Assembly (NCBI RefSeq): GCF_002885955.2
Contig: NZ_POQS01000007.1
Span: 406,019-470,018, forward strand
Length of the DNA: 64,000 nt
Source: Achromobacter pulmonis
GTDB lineage: Bacteria > Pseudomonadota > Gammaproteobacteria > Burkholderiales > Burkholderiaceae_B
Direction of reading: 5' to 3'
Shown piece by piece: positions 43,500-52,193 of this stretch (the stretch's first letter is position 1; every line of letters begins with the position of its first letter). The notes beneath the pieces were generated by a model. The model ran no database searches. It saw nothing but the letters and a program-made list of their open reading frames with translations, and was not told where the DNA came from. Made by a program: the position numbers and the translations under genes.

Positions 43500-43574
43500 T
43501 TCAATTTGCCCGCCGTATTCGCAGCGAAGTAAGGTTTGTTTCCCATTCCGGCTCACTTCTGACTTCATCGAACC

Positions 43575-44681
43575 ATGCTATCTGTAGCCGCAAGCACGAA
43601 CACCGGAACGCGCGTCGTTTCCGCCGAAGAGATGGAAGCCCTGGCCGTGGGCGCCTGGATTCTGGGCACCGGCGGCGGCGGCGATCCCTACCAGAAACTG
43701 TTGAACATGCGCCAGCTGTACAAGAAGGGCTACAGCGTTTCGCTGCTGGACCCCATGTACCTGGAAGACGAAGACCGCGTGGCGGTGGTGTCGGGCATGG
43801 GCGCGCCGCTGGTCGGTCAGGAACGCCTGGCCGATCCGCATTTCGCGGTCAAGCCGGTGCGCATGATGGAGGAGTATTGCGGCGCGCGCTTTCGCGCCGT
43901 GATGGCCCTGGAGATCGGCGGCGGCAATGGCCTGCAGCCCTTCATGGTGGCGGCCCTGACCGGCCTGCCGGTGGTCGACGCCGACAGCATGGGCCGGGCC
44001 TATCCCGAAGCCCAGATGACGAGCTTCGCCGCCAACGACCTGCCCATGTATCCGCTGGCGGTGGCCGACATCCGCGACAACGAAGTCATCGTCACCCGCG
44101 CGGCCTCGGCCACCTGGGTCGAGCGCCTGAGCCGCAAGGTGGTGGTCGAAATGGGTTCCACGGCGGCGACCTGCAAGACGCCGCGCCGCGGCAGCGAGGT
44201 CAAGGACCACGGCATTCTCTACACCGTCAGCAAGGCCATCCGCCTGGGCGAAGTGGTGCTGCGCGCGCGCCGCCAGCATGCCGACGTGATCGGCGCCGTG
44301 CTGCAGGAGACGGCCGGCAAGCGCATGTTCAGCGGCAAGGTCATCGACGTGGAGCGCCGCACCACGGCCGGCTTTCTGCGCGGCCGCGCGGTGCTGGAAG
44401 GGCTGGGCGAGGACCGCGGTTCGCGCTACACGCTGCACTTCCAGAACGAATTCTCGGTGGGCGAGCGCGACGGCGTGCCCGAGGTCATGACGCCCGACCT
44501 GATCTGCGTGCTGGACTCGGTCAGCGGCGACGGCATCGGCACCGACGTGCTGCGCTTCGGCCAGCGCGTGAGCGTGCTGGCGCTGCCCGCGCCTGCCGTT
44601 TTCACCACGCCGCGCGGCCTGGAGCTGGTCGGTCCGCGCGCCTTCGGTTTCGACTTCGACTATCGCTCGGTCTTCGCATAG
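43575..44681 (+). CDS. DUF917-family protein (hydantoin-metabolism associated)
   Basis: 368 residues. The N-terminus has the family motif AVGAWILGTGGGGDPY, then ALEIGGGNGLQPFMVAALTG, PVVDADSMGRAYPEAQMTSF and a later domain with GKVIDVERRTTAGFLRG. I recall that this family has been renamed for an S-methyl-thiohydantoin desulfurase activity; that recollection should be checked. The gene is nine bases before a hydantoinase/oxoprolinase-like gene, the usual pairing. No ribosome site stands out at 43575 and a later Met (residue 19) is possible. Divergent from a peptide ABC operon. Confidence 0.87.
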   Translation: MLSVAASTNTGTRVVSAEEMEALAVGAWILGTGGGGDPYQKLLNMRQLYKKGYSVSLLDPMYLEDEDRVAVVSGMGAPLVGQERLADPHFAVKPVRMMEEYCGARFRAVMALEIGGGNGLQPFMVAALTGLPVVDADSMGRAYPEAQMTSFAANDLPMYPLAVADIRDNEVIVTRAASATWVERLSRKVVVEMGSTAATCKTPRRGSEVKDHGILYTVSKAIRLGEVVLRARRQHADVIGAVLQETAGKRMFSGKVIDVERRTTAGFLRGRAVLEGLGEDRGSRYTLHFQNEFSVGERDGVPEVMTPDLICVLDSVSGDGIGTDVLRFGQRVSVLALPAPAVFTTPRGLELVGPRAFGFDFDYRSVFA

Positions 44682-44690
44682 AGCCCTCAC

Positions 44691-46232
44691 ATGAAACACA
44701 TAGGCATAGACGTAGGCGGCACCAACACGGACGCCGTATTCGTGCAGGACAACAAGGTGCTGGGCGCGGTCAAGTCGCCCACCACCGCTGACGTCACCAG
44801 CGGCGTGCGGCGCGCGCTGGCCGCGCTGATCCAGGCCTGCCCGCAGGCCGGCGAGCCCGACGCGGTGATGATAGGCACCACCCATTTCACCAACGCCGTG
44901 GTGCAGCGGCGCGACCTGGAGCCGGCCGCCGCGCTGCGCGTGTGCCTGCCGGCCGCTGCCTCGCTGCTGCCGTTCTGCGACTGGCCGGAGGACCTGGCGC
45001 AGAAGGTCAACGGCGGCACCTATCTGGTGCAGGGCGGCCATGAATTCGACGGCCGCGAACTGATGCCGCTGGACGAACGCGCGGTGCGCGACGCCGCGCG
45101 CGCCATCCGCGCCTCGGGCATTTCCACGGTGGCGGTCAGCGGCGTGTTCTCGCCGCTGATCGGCGCGGCCGAACTGCGCGCCGGCGAGATCCTGCTGCAG
45201 GAGCATCCCGATTGCCGCATTACCTATTCGCACCAGCTGGGCCGCATCGGCCTGCTGGGCCGCGAGAACGTGGCGCTGTTGAACGCCACGCTGATCGACC
45301 TGGCGCACAAGACCACCGACGCCTTCGTGCAGGCGCTTGCCGACAGCGGCATCCGCGCGCCGCTCTTTCTGACGCAGAACGACGGCACGGTCACGCTGGC
45401 CGAGAACGCGCGCGATTTTCCCGTGCATTCCTTCGCGTCCGGCCCCACCAACTCCATGCGCGGGGCCGTGTTCCTGGCCTCGATCAACGACGCCGTGGTC
45501 TGCGACGTGGGCGGCACCACGGCCGACGTGGGTTATGTGCACAACGGCTTTCCGCGCCAGGCCAACAACATGGTGGAAGTGGGCGGGGTGCGCACCGCGT
45601 TCCGCATGCCCGACCTGCTGTCCATCGGCGTGGGCGGCGGTACGCTGGTGGACCCGCAGACGCTGCAGGTCGGCCCGGTCAGCGTCGGCCACCGCCTGCT
45701 CGAAGAGGCGCTGGTGTTCGGCGGCACGCAGCTCACCTGCACCGACATCGCGGTTGCCGCGGGCCTGGCGGACATCGGCGACCGTTCCCGCGTGGCGCAT
45801 CTGGACCCGGCGATGGTGCGCGGCGCGCTGGCGCGCATGCACGACGCCATTTCCGAAGCCTGCGACCGCATGAAAAGCGACGCGCGCGAGGTGCCGCTGA
45901 TCGCGGTGGGCGGCGGCTCGGTGCTGATCCCGGATCGGGTCGCGGGCTTTTCCGAAGTGGTGCGCGTCGAGAACCACGCCGTGGCCAACGCAGTGGGCGC
46001 GGCCATCGCGCAGGTCTCGGGCGAGGTCGACCAGATCTTCACCAACCTGGGCCGCGAGGAACTGCTGGAGCGCGCGCGCGGCATCGCGGTCGAGCGCGCC
46101 GTGGCCGCCGGCGCGGACCCCGCCACGATCAGCGTGATCGAACAGGAAGACATTCCGCTGGCCTACCTGCCGGGCAACGCCGTCCGGGCGCGGGTCCGCG
46201 TGGTGGGCGAGATCGCCGGCCGCGCGCACTAG
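44691..46232 (+). CDS. Hydantoinase/oxoprolinase family protein (HyuA-like, ATP-grasping N-terminus)
   Basis: 513 residues. The N-terminal phosphate motif HIGIDVGGTNTDAVFVQ is followed by IGTTHFTNAVVQRRDLEP; further typical stretches are SFASGPTNSMRGAVFL, VCDVGGTTADVGYV and the C-terminal VGGGSVLIPD. Such proteins use ATP to open or carboxylate cyclic amides (hydantoins, 5-oxoproline). It is short: there is no HyuB-type partner subunit, and DUF917 takes its place. Ends 219 bp before the next gene, with a strong hairpin in the gap. Confidence 0.88.
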   Translation: MKHIGIDVGGTNTDAVFVQDNKVLGAVKSPTTADVTSGVRRALAALIQACPQAGEPDAVMIGTTHFTNAVVQRRDLEPAAALRVCLPAAASLLPFCDWPEDLAQKVNGGTYLVQGGHEFDGRELMPLDERAVRDAARAIRASGISTVAVSGVFSPLIGAAELRAGEILLQEHPDCRITYSHQLGRIGLLGRENVALLNATLIDLAHKTTDAFVQALADSGIRAPLFLTQNDGTVTLAENARDFPVHSFASGPTNSMRGAVFLASINDAVVCDVGGTTADVGYVHNGFPRQANNMVEVGGVRTAFRMPDLLSIGVGGGTLVDPQTLQVGPVSVGHRLLEEALVFGGTQLTCTDIAVAAGLADIGDRSRVAHLDPAMVRGALARMHDAISEACDRMKSDAREVPLIAVGGGSVLIPDRVAGFSEVVRVENHAVANAVGAAIAQVSGEVDQIFTNLGREELLERARGIAVERAVAAGADPATISVIEQEDIPLAYLPGNAVRARVRVVGEIAGRAH

Positions 46233-46287
46233 GCACGGGAACCTGGGTTGCACCTGCCGCCGCCATTTCCGGCGTCGGGTTGCACCC

Positions 46288-46314
46288 GCGCGCGGCGGGC
46301 GCGCCGCCGCGCGC
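46288..46314. terminator. Very GC-rich hairpin in the gap after the HyuA-like gene
   Basis: GCGCGCGGCGG (46288-46298) and CCGCCGCGCGC (46304-46314) are perfect 11-bp arms around GCGCG. There is no T-run. It may separate the DUF917-HyuA transcript from the ABC-amidohydrolase genes; the remaining 46315-46450 interval is less GC-rich and could hold a new promoter, but no clear -35/-10 pair is seen. Confidence 0.5.
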
Positions 46315-46450
46315 ATGCAAGAGGCTCGCAATAATGGGTTATCCCTAGTTGAGCCGCGCAGCAACCCGTCGATATGCTCTGGTTAACCGTAGATACCGCA
46401 GGTTTCTACCCAGGATACTAGCCGGCTGCTGCTGACAAGGAACCAGGGAT

Positions 46451-47314
46451 TTGCATAACGCGCCTCCTTTGAACTCGGCCGCCACGGCCGTCCGGGACCG
46501 GACCCTGCGGGTGATTCCGTGGGCGACGTGGTTGCATCGCGTCTTCGTCGTGCTCATGTACGCGTTCATGCTCAGCCCCATCGTGCTGGTGGTCTGGCTG
46601 AGCTTCTTCAAGGACGCCATTCTCTACTTCCCGCCGTCGGGCTATACGCTGTCCTGGTACGTGAAGGCCTGGGAAAACCCGGCTTTCGCCAACGGCTTCA
46701 TCTTCAGCCTGCAGGTCTCGCTGGTGGCGGCCGCCATCGGCGTGGCCCTGGGCGTGCTGGCCGCGGTCGGCATCGCGCGCTACCGCTTCAGCGGCAGCAA
46801 GAGCATCAACACCCTGCTGCTGTCGCCGCTGCTGATTCCCGGCATCGTGGCCGGCGTGGGCATCTACCTGTTCTATCTGCGCGCCGAAGAAGCGCTGGAC
46901 CAGGACATCATCGGCACCTTCGGCGGGCTGGTGATCGCGCACATCTGCCTCACCATTCCGTGGACGGTCCGGCTGGTCACGGCCGGCATGGCGGGCCTGG
47001 ACGGCTCCATCGAAGAGGCCGCGCGCAACCTGGGCGCCAGCGCGCCGGTCGCGTTCATGCGGATCACGCTGCCCATGCTGCGCCCGTCCATCGTGGCCGC
47101 GGCGCTGTTCAGCTTCGTGGTGTCGTTCGAGAACCTGGAGCTGTCGCTGTCGCTGGTCGGCCCCGGCCGCACCACCTTGCCGATCGCGATCATGCAGTAC
47201 CTCGAATTCAACCTGGACCCGACCATCGCCGCGGTGGCCTCGGTGCAGATTCTGCTGTTGGGCATCATCATGCTAGTGACCGACCGCTACGTGAAACTCA
47301 GTCAGGTGGTATAG
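46451..47314 (+). CDS. Polyamine/thiamine-type ABC transporter permease (PotC-like)
   Basis: 287 residues with six membrane helices; coupling loop EEAARNLGASAPVAFMRITL. The TTG at 46451 follows AAGGA by nine bases and gives 25 polar residues before the first helix; no better ATG is available upstream of the helix. It is three bases before the ATPase gene. Inner-membrane half of a heteromeric permease with the gene at 48.4 kb. Confidence 0.9.
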   Translation: MHNAPPLNSAATAVRDRTLRVIPWATWLHRVFVVLMYAFMLSPIVLVVWLSFFKDAILYFPPSGYTLSWYVKAWENPAFANGFIFSLQVSLVAAAIGVALGVLAAVGIARYRFSGSKSINTLLLSPLLIPGIVAGVGIYLFYLRAEEALDQDIIGTFGGLVIAHICLTIPWTVRLVTAGMAGLDGSIEEAARNLGASAPVAFMRITLPMLRPSIVAAALFSFVVSFENLELSLSLVGPGRTTLPIAIMQYLEFNLDPTIAAVASVQILLLGIIMLVTDRYVKLSQVV

Positions 47315-47317
47315 AAG

Positions 47318-48364
47318 ATGGCGAAGGTCTCTATCGAAAACATCCGCAAGCAGTTCGGACAGGCGGTGGCGGTATCCGATTTCTCGCTGGAGATCGGCGA
47401 CGGCGAACTGGTGGCGTTCCTGGGCCCCAGCGGCTGCGGCAAGACCACCACGCTGCGCATGATCGCCGGCTTCATCGCGCCCACGGCTGGACGCATCCGC
47501 ATCGGCGACACCGACGTGACGCGCCTGCCGGTGCACAAGCGCGACACGGGCATGGTGTTCCAGCGCTATGCGCTGTTTCCGCACATGACGGTGGCCGAGA
47601 ACGTGGCCTTCGGGCTGGAGATGCACAAGGTTCCCAAGGCCGACCGCGACGCCAGGATCAGGCGCGTGCTGGACATGGTGCGCATGAGCGAGCTGCGCGA
47701 GCGTTATCCGCGCCAGCTCTCCGGCGGGCAGCAGCAGCGCGTCGCGATCGCGCGCGCGCTGGCCATCGAGCCCAAGGTGTTCCTGCTCGACGAGCCCTTG
47801 TCCAACCTGGACGCCAAGCTGCGCGTGGAAGTGCGCGAGGAGATCCGCGCGCTGCAGCAGCGCCTGGGCCTGACCACGGTATTCGTCACGCACGACCAGG
47901 AAGAGGCGCTGGCGATCGCCGACCGCATGGCCATCATGCACGACGGCATCGTGCAGCAGGTCGGCTCGCCGGACGCGCTGTACGAGCGGCCGGCCAATCT
48001 GTTCGTGGCCGATTTCCTGGGCAAGATGAATGTGTTCAAGGGGCGCGGCGAAGCCGGCAACGTCTTCCAGACCGACGCCGGCCAGCGCATCGCGGCTCCC
48101 GGCGGCGCCGGCGCCACGCACCTGGGCGTGCGCCCCGAGCGCGTGAGCCTGCGCGCGCAGCCGGCCGGCGGCAACGCGCTGGCGGGCGTGGTCGAGTCCT
48201 CGCTGTACCTGGGTTCGGTGCTGGAGGTGCGGGTGCAGCTGGAAGGCGGCGAGCGCATGCTCAGCCAGGTCGTCAACGCCGGCGCGCGCCAGGCGCAGCC
48301 GGCGGCCGGCGAGCGCGTCTACGCGTGCTTCGAACCGGACGACTGCGTGGCGTTCACGCAATAG
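47318..48364 (+). CDS. Polyamine-type ABC transporter ATPase (PotA-like)
   Basis: 348 residues: Walker A FLGPSGCGKTTTLRM near 37-51, signature QLSGGQQQRVAIARA, Walker B FLLDEPLSNLDAKLR, then a C-terminal TOBE domain (about 275-345) that may sense substrate. Lies between the two permease genes. Couples ATP hydrolysis to import. Confidence 0.93.
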   Translation: MAKVSIENIRKQFGQAVAVSDFSLEIGDGELVAFLGPSGCGKTTTLRMIAGFIAPTAGRIRIGDTDVTRLPVHKRDTGMVFQRYALFPHMTVAENVAFGLEMHKVPKADRDARIRRVLDMVRMSELRERYPRQLSGGQQQRVAIARALAIEPKVFLLDEPLSNLDAKLRVEVREEIRALQQRLGLTTVFVTHDQEEALAIADRMAIMHDGIVQQVGSPDALYERPANLFVADFLGKMNVFKGRGEAGNVFQTDAGQRIAAPGGAGATHLGVRPERVSLRAQPAGGNALAGVVESSLYLGSVLEVRVQLEGGERMLSQVVNAGARQAQPAAGERVYACFEPDDCVAFTQ

Positions 48365-48372
48365 GAGCCGCC

Positions 48373-49254
48373 ATGACGACCGCGACGCAGAACGGGCCCC
48401 GCCGGGGCTGGCTGGGGCCGGGGCTGGCGTTTCCGGCCTCGCTGGTGGTGCTGGCCATCATCATGGTGCCCATCCTGCAGCTGGCGCGCTACAGCTTCAA
48501 CCGTTTCGATCCCGCGGAGCTGATGCAGTCCGCCTTCACCTTCGACAACTACGCCAAGTTCTTCGGCGACCCCTACTACCGCGACGTATTCCTGACGACG
48601 CTGGGCATCGCCGGGCTGTGCACTGTGCTGGCGCTGGTGCTGGGCTTTCCGGTGGCGTATTTCCTGGCGCGCACGCAAAGCCGCTACAAGAGCCTGTTCG
48701 TGATCCTGCTGGTGTTTCCGCTGATGGTGGGCAACGTGGTGCGCGCCGCCGGCTGGATGGTGGCGCTGGGCAACGCCGGGGTGGTGAACGCCGTGCTGCA
48801 GGCAATGGGCCTGATCGACGGGCCGCTGACCATGATGTACACGCCCACGGCCGTGGTGATCGGCACCACCGCCGTGGTCATGCCGTACCTGATCCTGACG
48901 CTGCAAAGCGTGCTCGAAGGCATGGACCTGTCGGTGGAAGAGGCCGCGCGCAACGTGGGCGCCAGCTTTTTCACCACGCTGCGCCGCATCGTGCTGCCGA
49001 TCGCCGCGCCCGGCGTGGCGGCCGGCACCATGCTGGTGTTCATCCTGTGCATGAACGCCTATGCCACGCCGGTGCTGCTGGGCGGCTCCGGCCTGACCAT
49101 GATGGCGCCGGCGCTGTACGACCAGATCACCAAGGCCTCGAACTGGCCGTTCGGCGCCGCGCTGGCCGTGGTGCTGGTCTGCGGCACCCTCGTCATCGCC
49201 CTGATTTCCAACTGGCTGATCCATCGCCGCTACCTCAAGACCATGGCGTCCTGA
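48373..49254 (+). CDS. Polyamine/thiamine-type ABC transporter permease (PotB-like)
   Basis: 293 residues, six membrane helices, coupling loop EEAARNVGASFFTTLRRIVL. ATG at 48373 follows AGGAG; the same frame is open far upstream through the ATPase and PotC-like genes, but that is chance in GC-rich DNA. Eight bases after the ATPase stop; completes the membrane channel. Confidence 0.92.
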   Translation: MTTATQNGPRRGWLGPGLAFPASLVVLAIIMVPILQLARYSFNRFDPAELMQSAFTFDNYAKFFGDPYYRDVFLTTLGIAGLCTVLALVLGFPVAYFLARTQSRYKSLFVILLVFPLMVGNVVRAAGWMVALGNAGVVNAVLQAMGLIDGPLTMMYTPTAVVIGTTAVVMPYLILTLQSVLEGMDLSVEEAARNVGASFFTTLRRIVLPIAAPGVAAGTMLVFILCMNAYATPVLLGGSGLTMMAPALYDQITKASNWPFGAALAVVLVCGTLVIALISNWLIHRRYLKTMAS

Positions 49255-49280
49255 GTCCGGCGCCACACAAGGAATTCCTC

Positions 49281-50528
49281 ATGGCTTCTGTACTGTTCAA
49301 GAACGCGAACCTGCTCGATCCCTTGCAGGCGGAATTGCTGGAAGGCCAGCACGTGCTGGTCGAGGACAGCGTCATCAAGGAAGTCTCCGACCGGCCGATC
49401 GCGACGGCGTCGGCGCGCGTGATCGACGCCGCCGGCCGCACGCTCATGCCAGGGCTGATCGACCTGCACGCGCACGTGATGGCCACGCAGCTCAACCTCA
49501 GCGCCCAGGGCGTGCTGCCCGACGCGCTGGTGATGATGCGCGCCGTGCCCATCATGGCCGCGATGCTGCGCCGCGGCTTCACCACCGTGCGCGACGCGGG
49601 CGGCGCGGGCTGGGGCCTGAAGTGCGCCGTCAACGAAGGCACGGTCCAGGGGCCGCGCCTGTTCATCTCGGGCCGCGCCATCAGCCAGACCGGCGGCCAC
49701 GGCGACCCGCGGCCGCGCTCCGACCATCTGCGCCCCATGAGCTTCTGCGGCTGCTGCTTCCGCGCCGGCGACATCGGCCGCGTGGCCGACGGCATCGACG
49801 ACGTGCGCAAGGCGGTGCGCCAGGAACTGCAGATGGGCGCCGACCAGATCAAGATGATGGCCTCCGGCGGCGTGGCCTCGCCGACCGACCCGATCGCGTC
49901 CTACGGCTATTCGGAAGATGAAATCCGCGTGATCGTCGAGGAGGCGGCCGGCCGCCAGACCTATGTGATGGCGCACTCGTACACGGCCGACGCCATCGAG
50001 CGCGCCGTGCGCAACGGCGTGCGCACCATCGAGCACGGCAACCTGGTCGACGAACGGGTGGCGCGCTACATGGCCGAGCGCGGCGCCTTCGTCGTGCCCA
50101 CGCTGGTCACCTACGAAGCGCTGGCCAACGAGGGCGCCGACTACGGCCTGCCGCCGGACTCGGTGGCCAAGATCGCCACCGTGCGCACCGCGGGCCTGCA
50201 TTCGCTGGAAATCTACAAGAAGGCCGGCGTGAAAATCGGCTTCGGCTCGGACCTGCTGGGGCCGTCGCAGCGCCTGCAGAGCGACGAGTTCCGCATCCGC
50301 GCCGAGGTGCTGACGCCGCAGGAAGTGATCCAGTCCGCCACCACCACCGCCGCCGAGGTGCTCAACCAGGTGGGGCAGCTGGGGCGCATCCAGGCCGGCG
50401 CGCTGGCCGACGTGCTGCTGGTCGACGGCAATCCGTACCGCGACCTTTCCTGCCTGCTGGGCCAGGGCGAACACCTCGCGCTCATCATGAAGGGCGGCGT
50501 CATCGAACACGACGGACTGGGGGCATAG
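49281..50528 (+). CDS. Metal-dependent amidohydrolase (imidazolonepropionase/Zn-carboxypeptidase-like branch)
   Basis: 415 residues. All binuclear-centre residues are visible: DLHAHV (His63, His65), QIKMMASGG (Lys191, probably carboxylated), MAHSY (His232), IEHGN (His252) and FGSDLLG (Asp324). The branch includes hydrolases of cyclic amides and N-acyl or prolyl dipeptides. A segment rich in Cys and Phe, MSFCGCCFRAGDIGR, is at about 153-167. ATG at 49281 follows AAGGA. Placed directly after the ABC permease and five bases before a second amidohydrolase; the substrate is probably what the transporter brings in. Confidence 0.88.
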   Translation: MASVLFKNANLLDPLQAELLEGQHVLVEDSVIKEVSDRPIATASARVIDAAGRTLMPGLIDLHAHVMATQLNLSAQGVLPDALVMMRAVPIMAAMLRRGFTTVRDAGGAGWGLKCAVNEGTVQGPRLFISGRAISQTGGHGDPRPRSDHLRPMSFCGCCFRAGDIGRVADGIDDVRKAVRQELQMGADQIKMMASGGVASPTDPIASYGYSEDEIRVIVEEAAGRQTYVMAHSYTADAIERAVRNGVRTIEHGNLVDERVARYMAERGAFVVPTLVTYEALANEGADYGLPPDSVAKIATVRTAGLHSLEIYKKAGVKIGFGSDLLGPSQRLQSDEFRIRAEVLTPQEVIQSATTTAAEVLNQVGQLGRIQAGALADVLLVDGNPYRDLSCLLGQGEHLALIMKGGVIEHDGLGA

Positions 50529-50533
50529 GCGCC

Positions 50534-52192
50534 ATGAGCGATCCCACGCAACTGCAATCCGAAGTCGGCGAAGAGTCGCGCGACGTCAACGCCGCCAAGG
50601 GCTGGCATCCGCCTTCGGCGCCGGCGCCGCGCGACCGCGGGCTGGGCCCGTTTCCGCGCCTGATCCTGCGCGGCGCCACCGTGATCGACGGCACCGGCGC
50701 GCCGCCCTGGGGCCCGGTGGACATCGTGATCGAGAACGAGCGGATCACGGCGCTGGTCAACGTGGGCACGCCGCACAAACCCATCGACCCCAAGCGGCGT
50801 CCCGGCCCGGGCGACCACGAGATCGACTGCCACGGCAAGTTCGTCACGCCGGGTTTCGTGGACGCGCACGCGCACATCGGCACGCCGTACCACGCCATGA
50901 GCGGCATCGTGCCGCCGGCCGACTACATCTACCGGCTGTGGCTGGCGCACGGCGTGACCACGGTGCGGGAAATGGGCGCCATGGGCGGGCTGGGCTGGAC
51001 GCTGGAGCAGCGCGAGCTGTCGGCGGCCAACAAGATCGCCGCGCCGCGCATGATCGTGCATTCGGTGTTCCCCGCGGTCAACGACCGGGTCAAGACCATC
51101 CACACGCCTGAGCAGGGGCGCGAGTGGGTGCGCAAGCTGGCCGCGCGCGGCGCCGACGGCATCAAGTTCTTCGGCGCGCCGCCGGCCATCATGCAGGCCG
51201 CGCTGGACGAGGCGGCGCAGCTGGGCCTGCGCTCGGGCTGCCACCATGCGCAGATGGCCGTCACCCGCGTCAACGCGCTGAAGTCGGCGCGCTGGGGCCT
51301 GACCAGTTCCGAGCACTACTACGGCCTGCCCGAGGCCTTGTTCGAGGACCGCGTGGTGCAGTCGTTTCCCACCGACTACAACTACAGCGATGAGTACTAC
51401 CGCTTCGCCGCCGCCGGGCAGACCTTCATGCAGGCCGCCCAGCCGGGTTCGGCAAAATGGCGCCAGGTCATGGACAGTTTCCTGGAACTGGGCCACACCT
51501 TCGTGCCCACCTTCAACATCTACGACGCCAACCGCGACCTGATGCGCGCGCGCCGCGCCGACTGGCACGACCAGTACACCTGGAAGGCGGTGTGGAAATA
51601 CTTCCAGCCGCAGCGCGGCGGGCACGGCGCCTACTGGTACCGCTGGAGCACCACCAACGAGATCGAGTGGAAGCAGAACTACCGCCTGTGGATGCAGTTC
51701 ATCAACGAGTACAAGAACCAGGGCGGGCGCGTGTGCGCCGGCAGCGACTCGGGCTTCATCTACCAGATCTACGGCTTCGGCTTCATCCGCGAACTGGAAC
51801 TGCTGCAGGAAGCGGGCTTTCATCCCATCGAAGTGCTGCGCGCCGCCACCTCGCAGAGCGCGGCGCTGCTGGGCATCGACGACGACACCGGCTCCATCGA
51901 CGTGCAGAAGCGCGCCGACCTGCTGATCCACAACCAGAATCCGCTGACCGACTTCAAGCTGCTGTTCGGCACCGGCGCCATGCGCCTGAACGACGAGACC
52001 GCGCAGGTCGAATGGCAGCGCTGCCTGGAGACCACGATCAAGTCCGGCGTGGTGTACGACACGGCAGAACTGCTGGCCGACGTGCGCAACATGGTGCGCG
52101 ACAGCTGGGCGGGCGATCCGGACGGCGAACGTCCGCCTTTGGGCGGCTCGCCCGCCGGTTCGCCGTGCGACGACGGACAGGCGGCGCCCTGA
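50534..52192 (+). CDS. Second, longer metal-dependent amidohydrolase
   Basis: 552 residues. Ligands: DAHAHIGTPYH (His112, His114), DGIKFFGAP (Lys211), GCHHAQ (His237/238), SSEHYYG (His261), AGSDSGF (Asp405). The N-terminal 45 residues are polar and precede the beta-sandwich segment RLILRGATVIDGTGAPPWGP. The sequence between the last His and the Asp is long and rich in Trp and Tyr (KAVWKYFQPQRGGHG), unlike its neighbour, so the two are not recent duplicates. Overlap-free, one base before the CobW-like gene. Substrate unknown. Confidence 0.87.
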   Translation: MSDPTQLQSEVGEESRDVNAAKGWHPPSAPAPRDRGLGPFPRLILRGATVIDGTGAPPWGPVDIVIENERITALVNVGTPHKPIDPKRRPGPGDHEIDCHGKFVTPGFVDAHAHIGTPYHAMSGIVPPADYIYRLWLAHGVTTVREMGAMGGLGWTLEQRELSAANKIAAPRMIVHSVFPAVNDRVKTIHTPEQGREWVRKLAARGADGIKFFGAPPAIMQAALDEAAQLGLRSGCHHAQMAVTRVNALKSARWGLTSSEHYYGLPEALFEDRVVQSFPTDYNYSDEYYRFAAAGQTFMQAAQPGSAKWRQVMDSFLELGHTFVPTFNIYDANRDLMRARRADWHDQYTWKAVWKYFQPQRGGHGAYWYRWSTTNEIEWKQNYRLWMQFINEYKNQGGRVCAGSDSGFIYQIYGFGFIRELELLQEAGFHPIEVLRAATSQSAALLGIDDDTGSIDVQKRADLLIHNQNPLTDFKLLFGTGAMRLNDETAQVEWQRCLETTIKSGVVYDTAELLADVRNMVRDSWAGDPDGERPPLGGSPAGSPCDDGQAAP

Positions 52193-52193
52193 C

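Noticed and set aside
43578..46364. A 928-codon reverse-strand open frame opposite DUF917 and the HyuA-like gene.
   Set aside because: Typical antisense shadow of GC-rich genes: no domains, no ribosome site, and both forward genes have clear family motifs.
46519..49254. A 911-codon open frame spanning three ABC transporter genes.
   Set aside because: Only the last 293 codons have membrane-protein composition and a ribosome site (48373); the rest is an out-of-frame shadow in GC-rich DNA.
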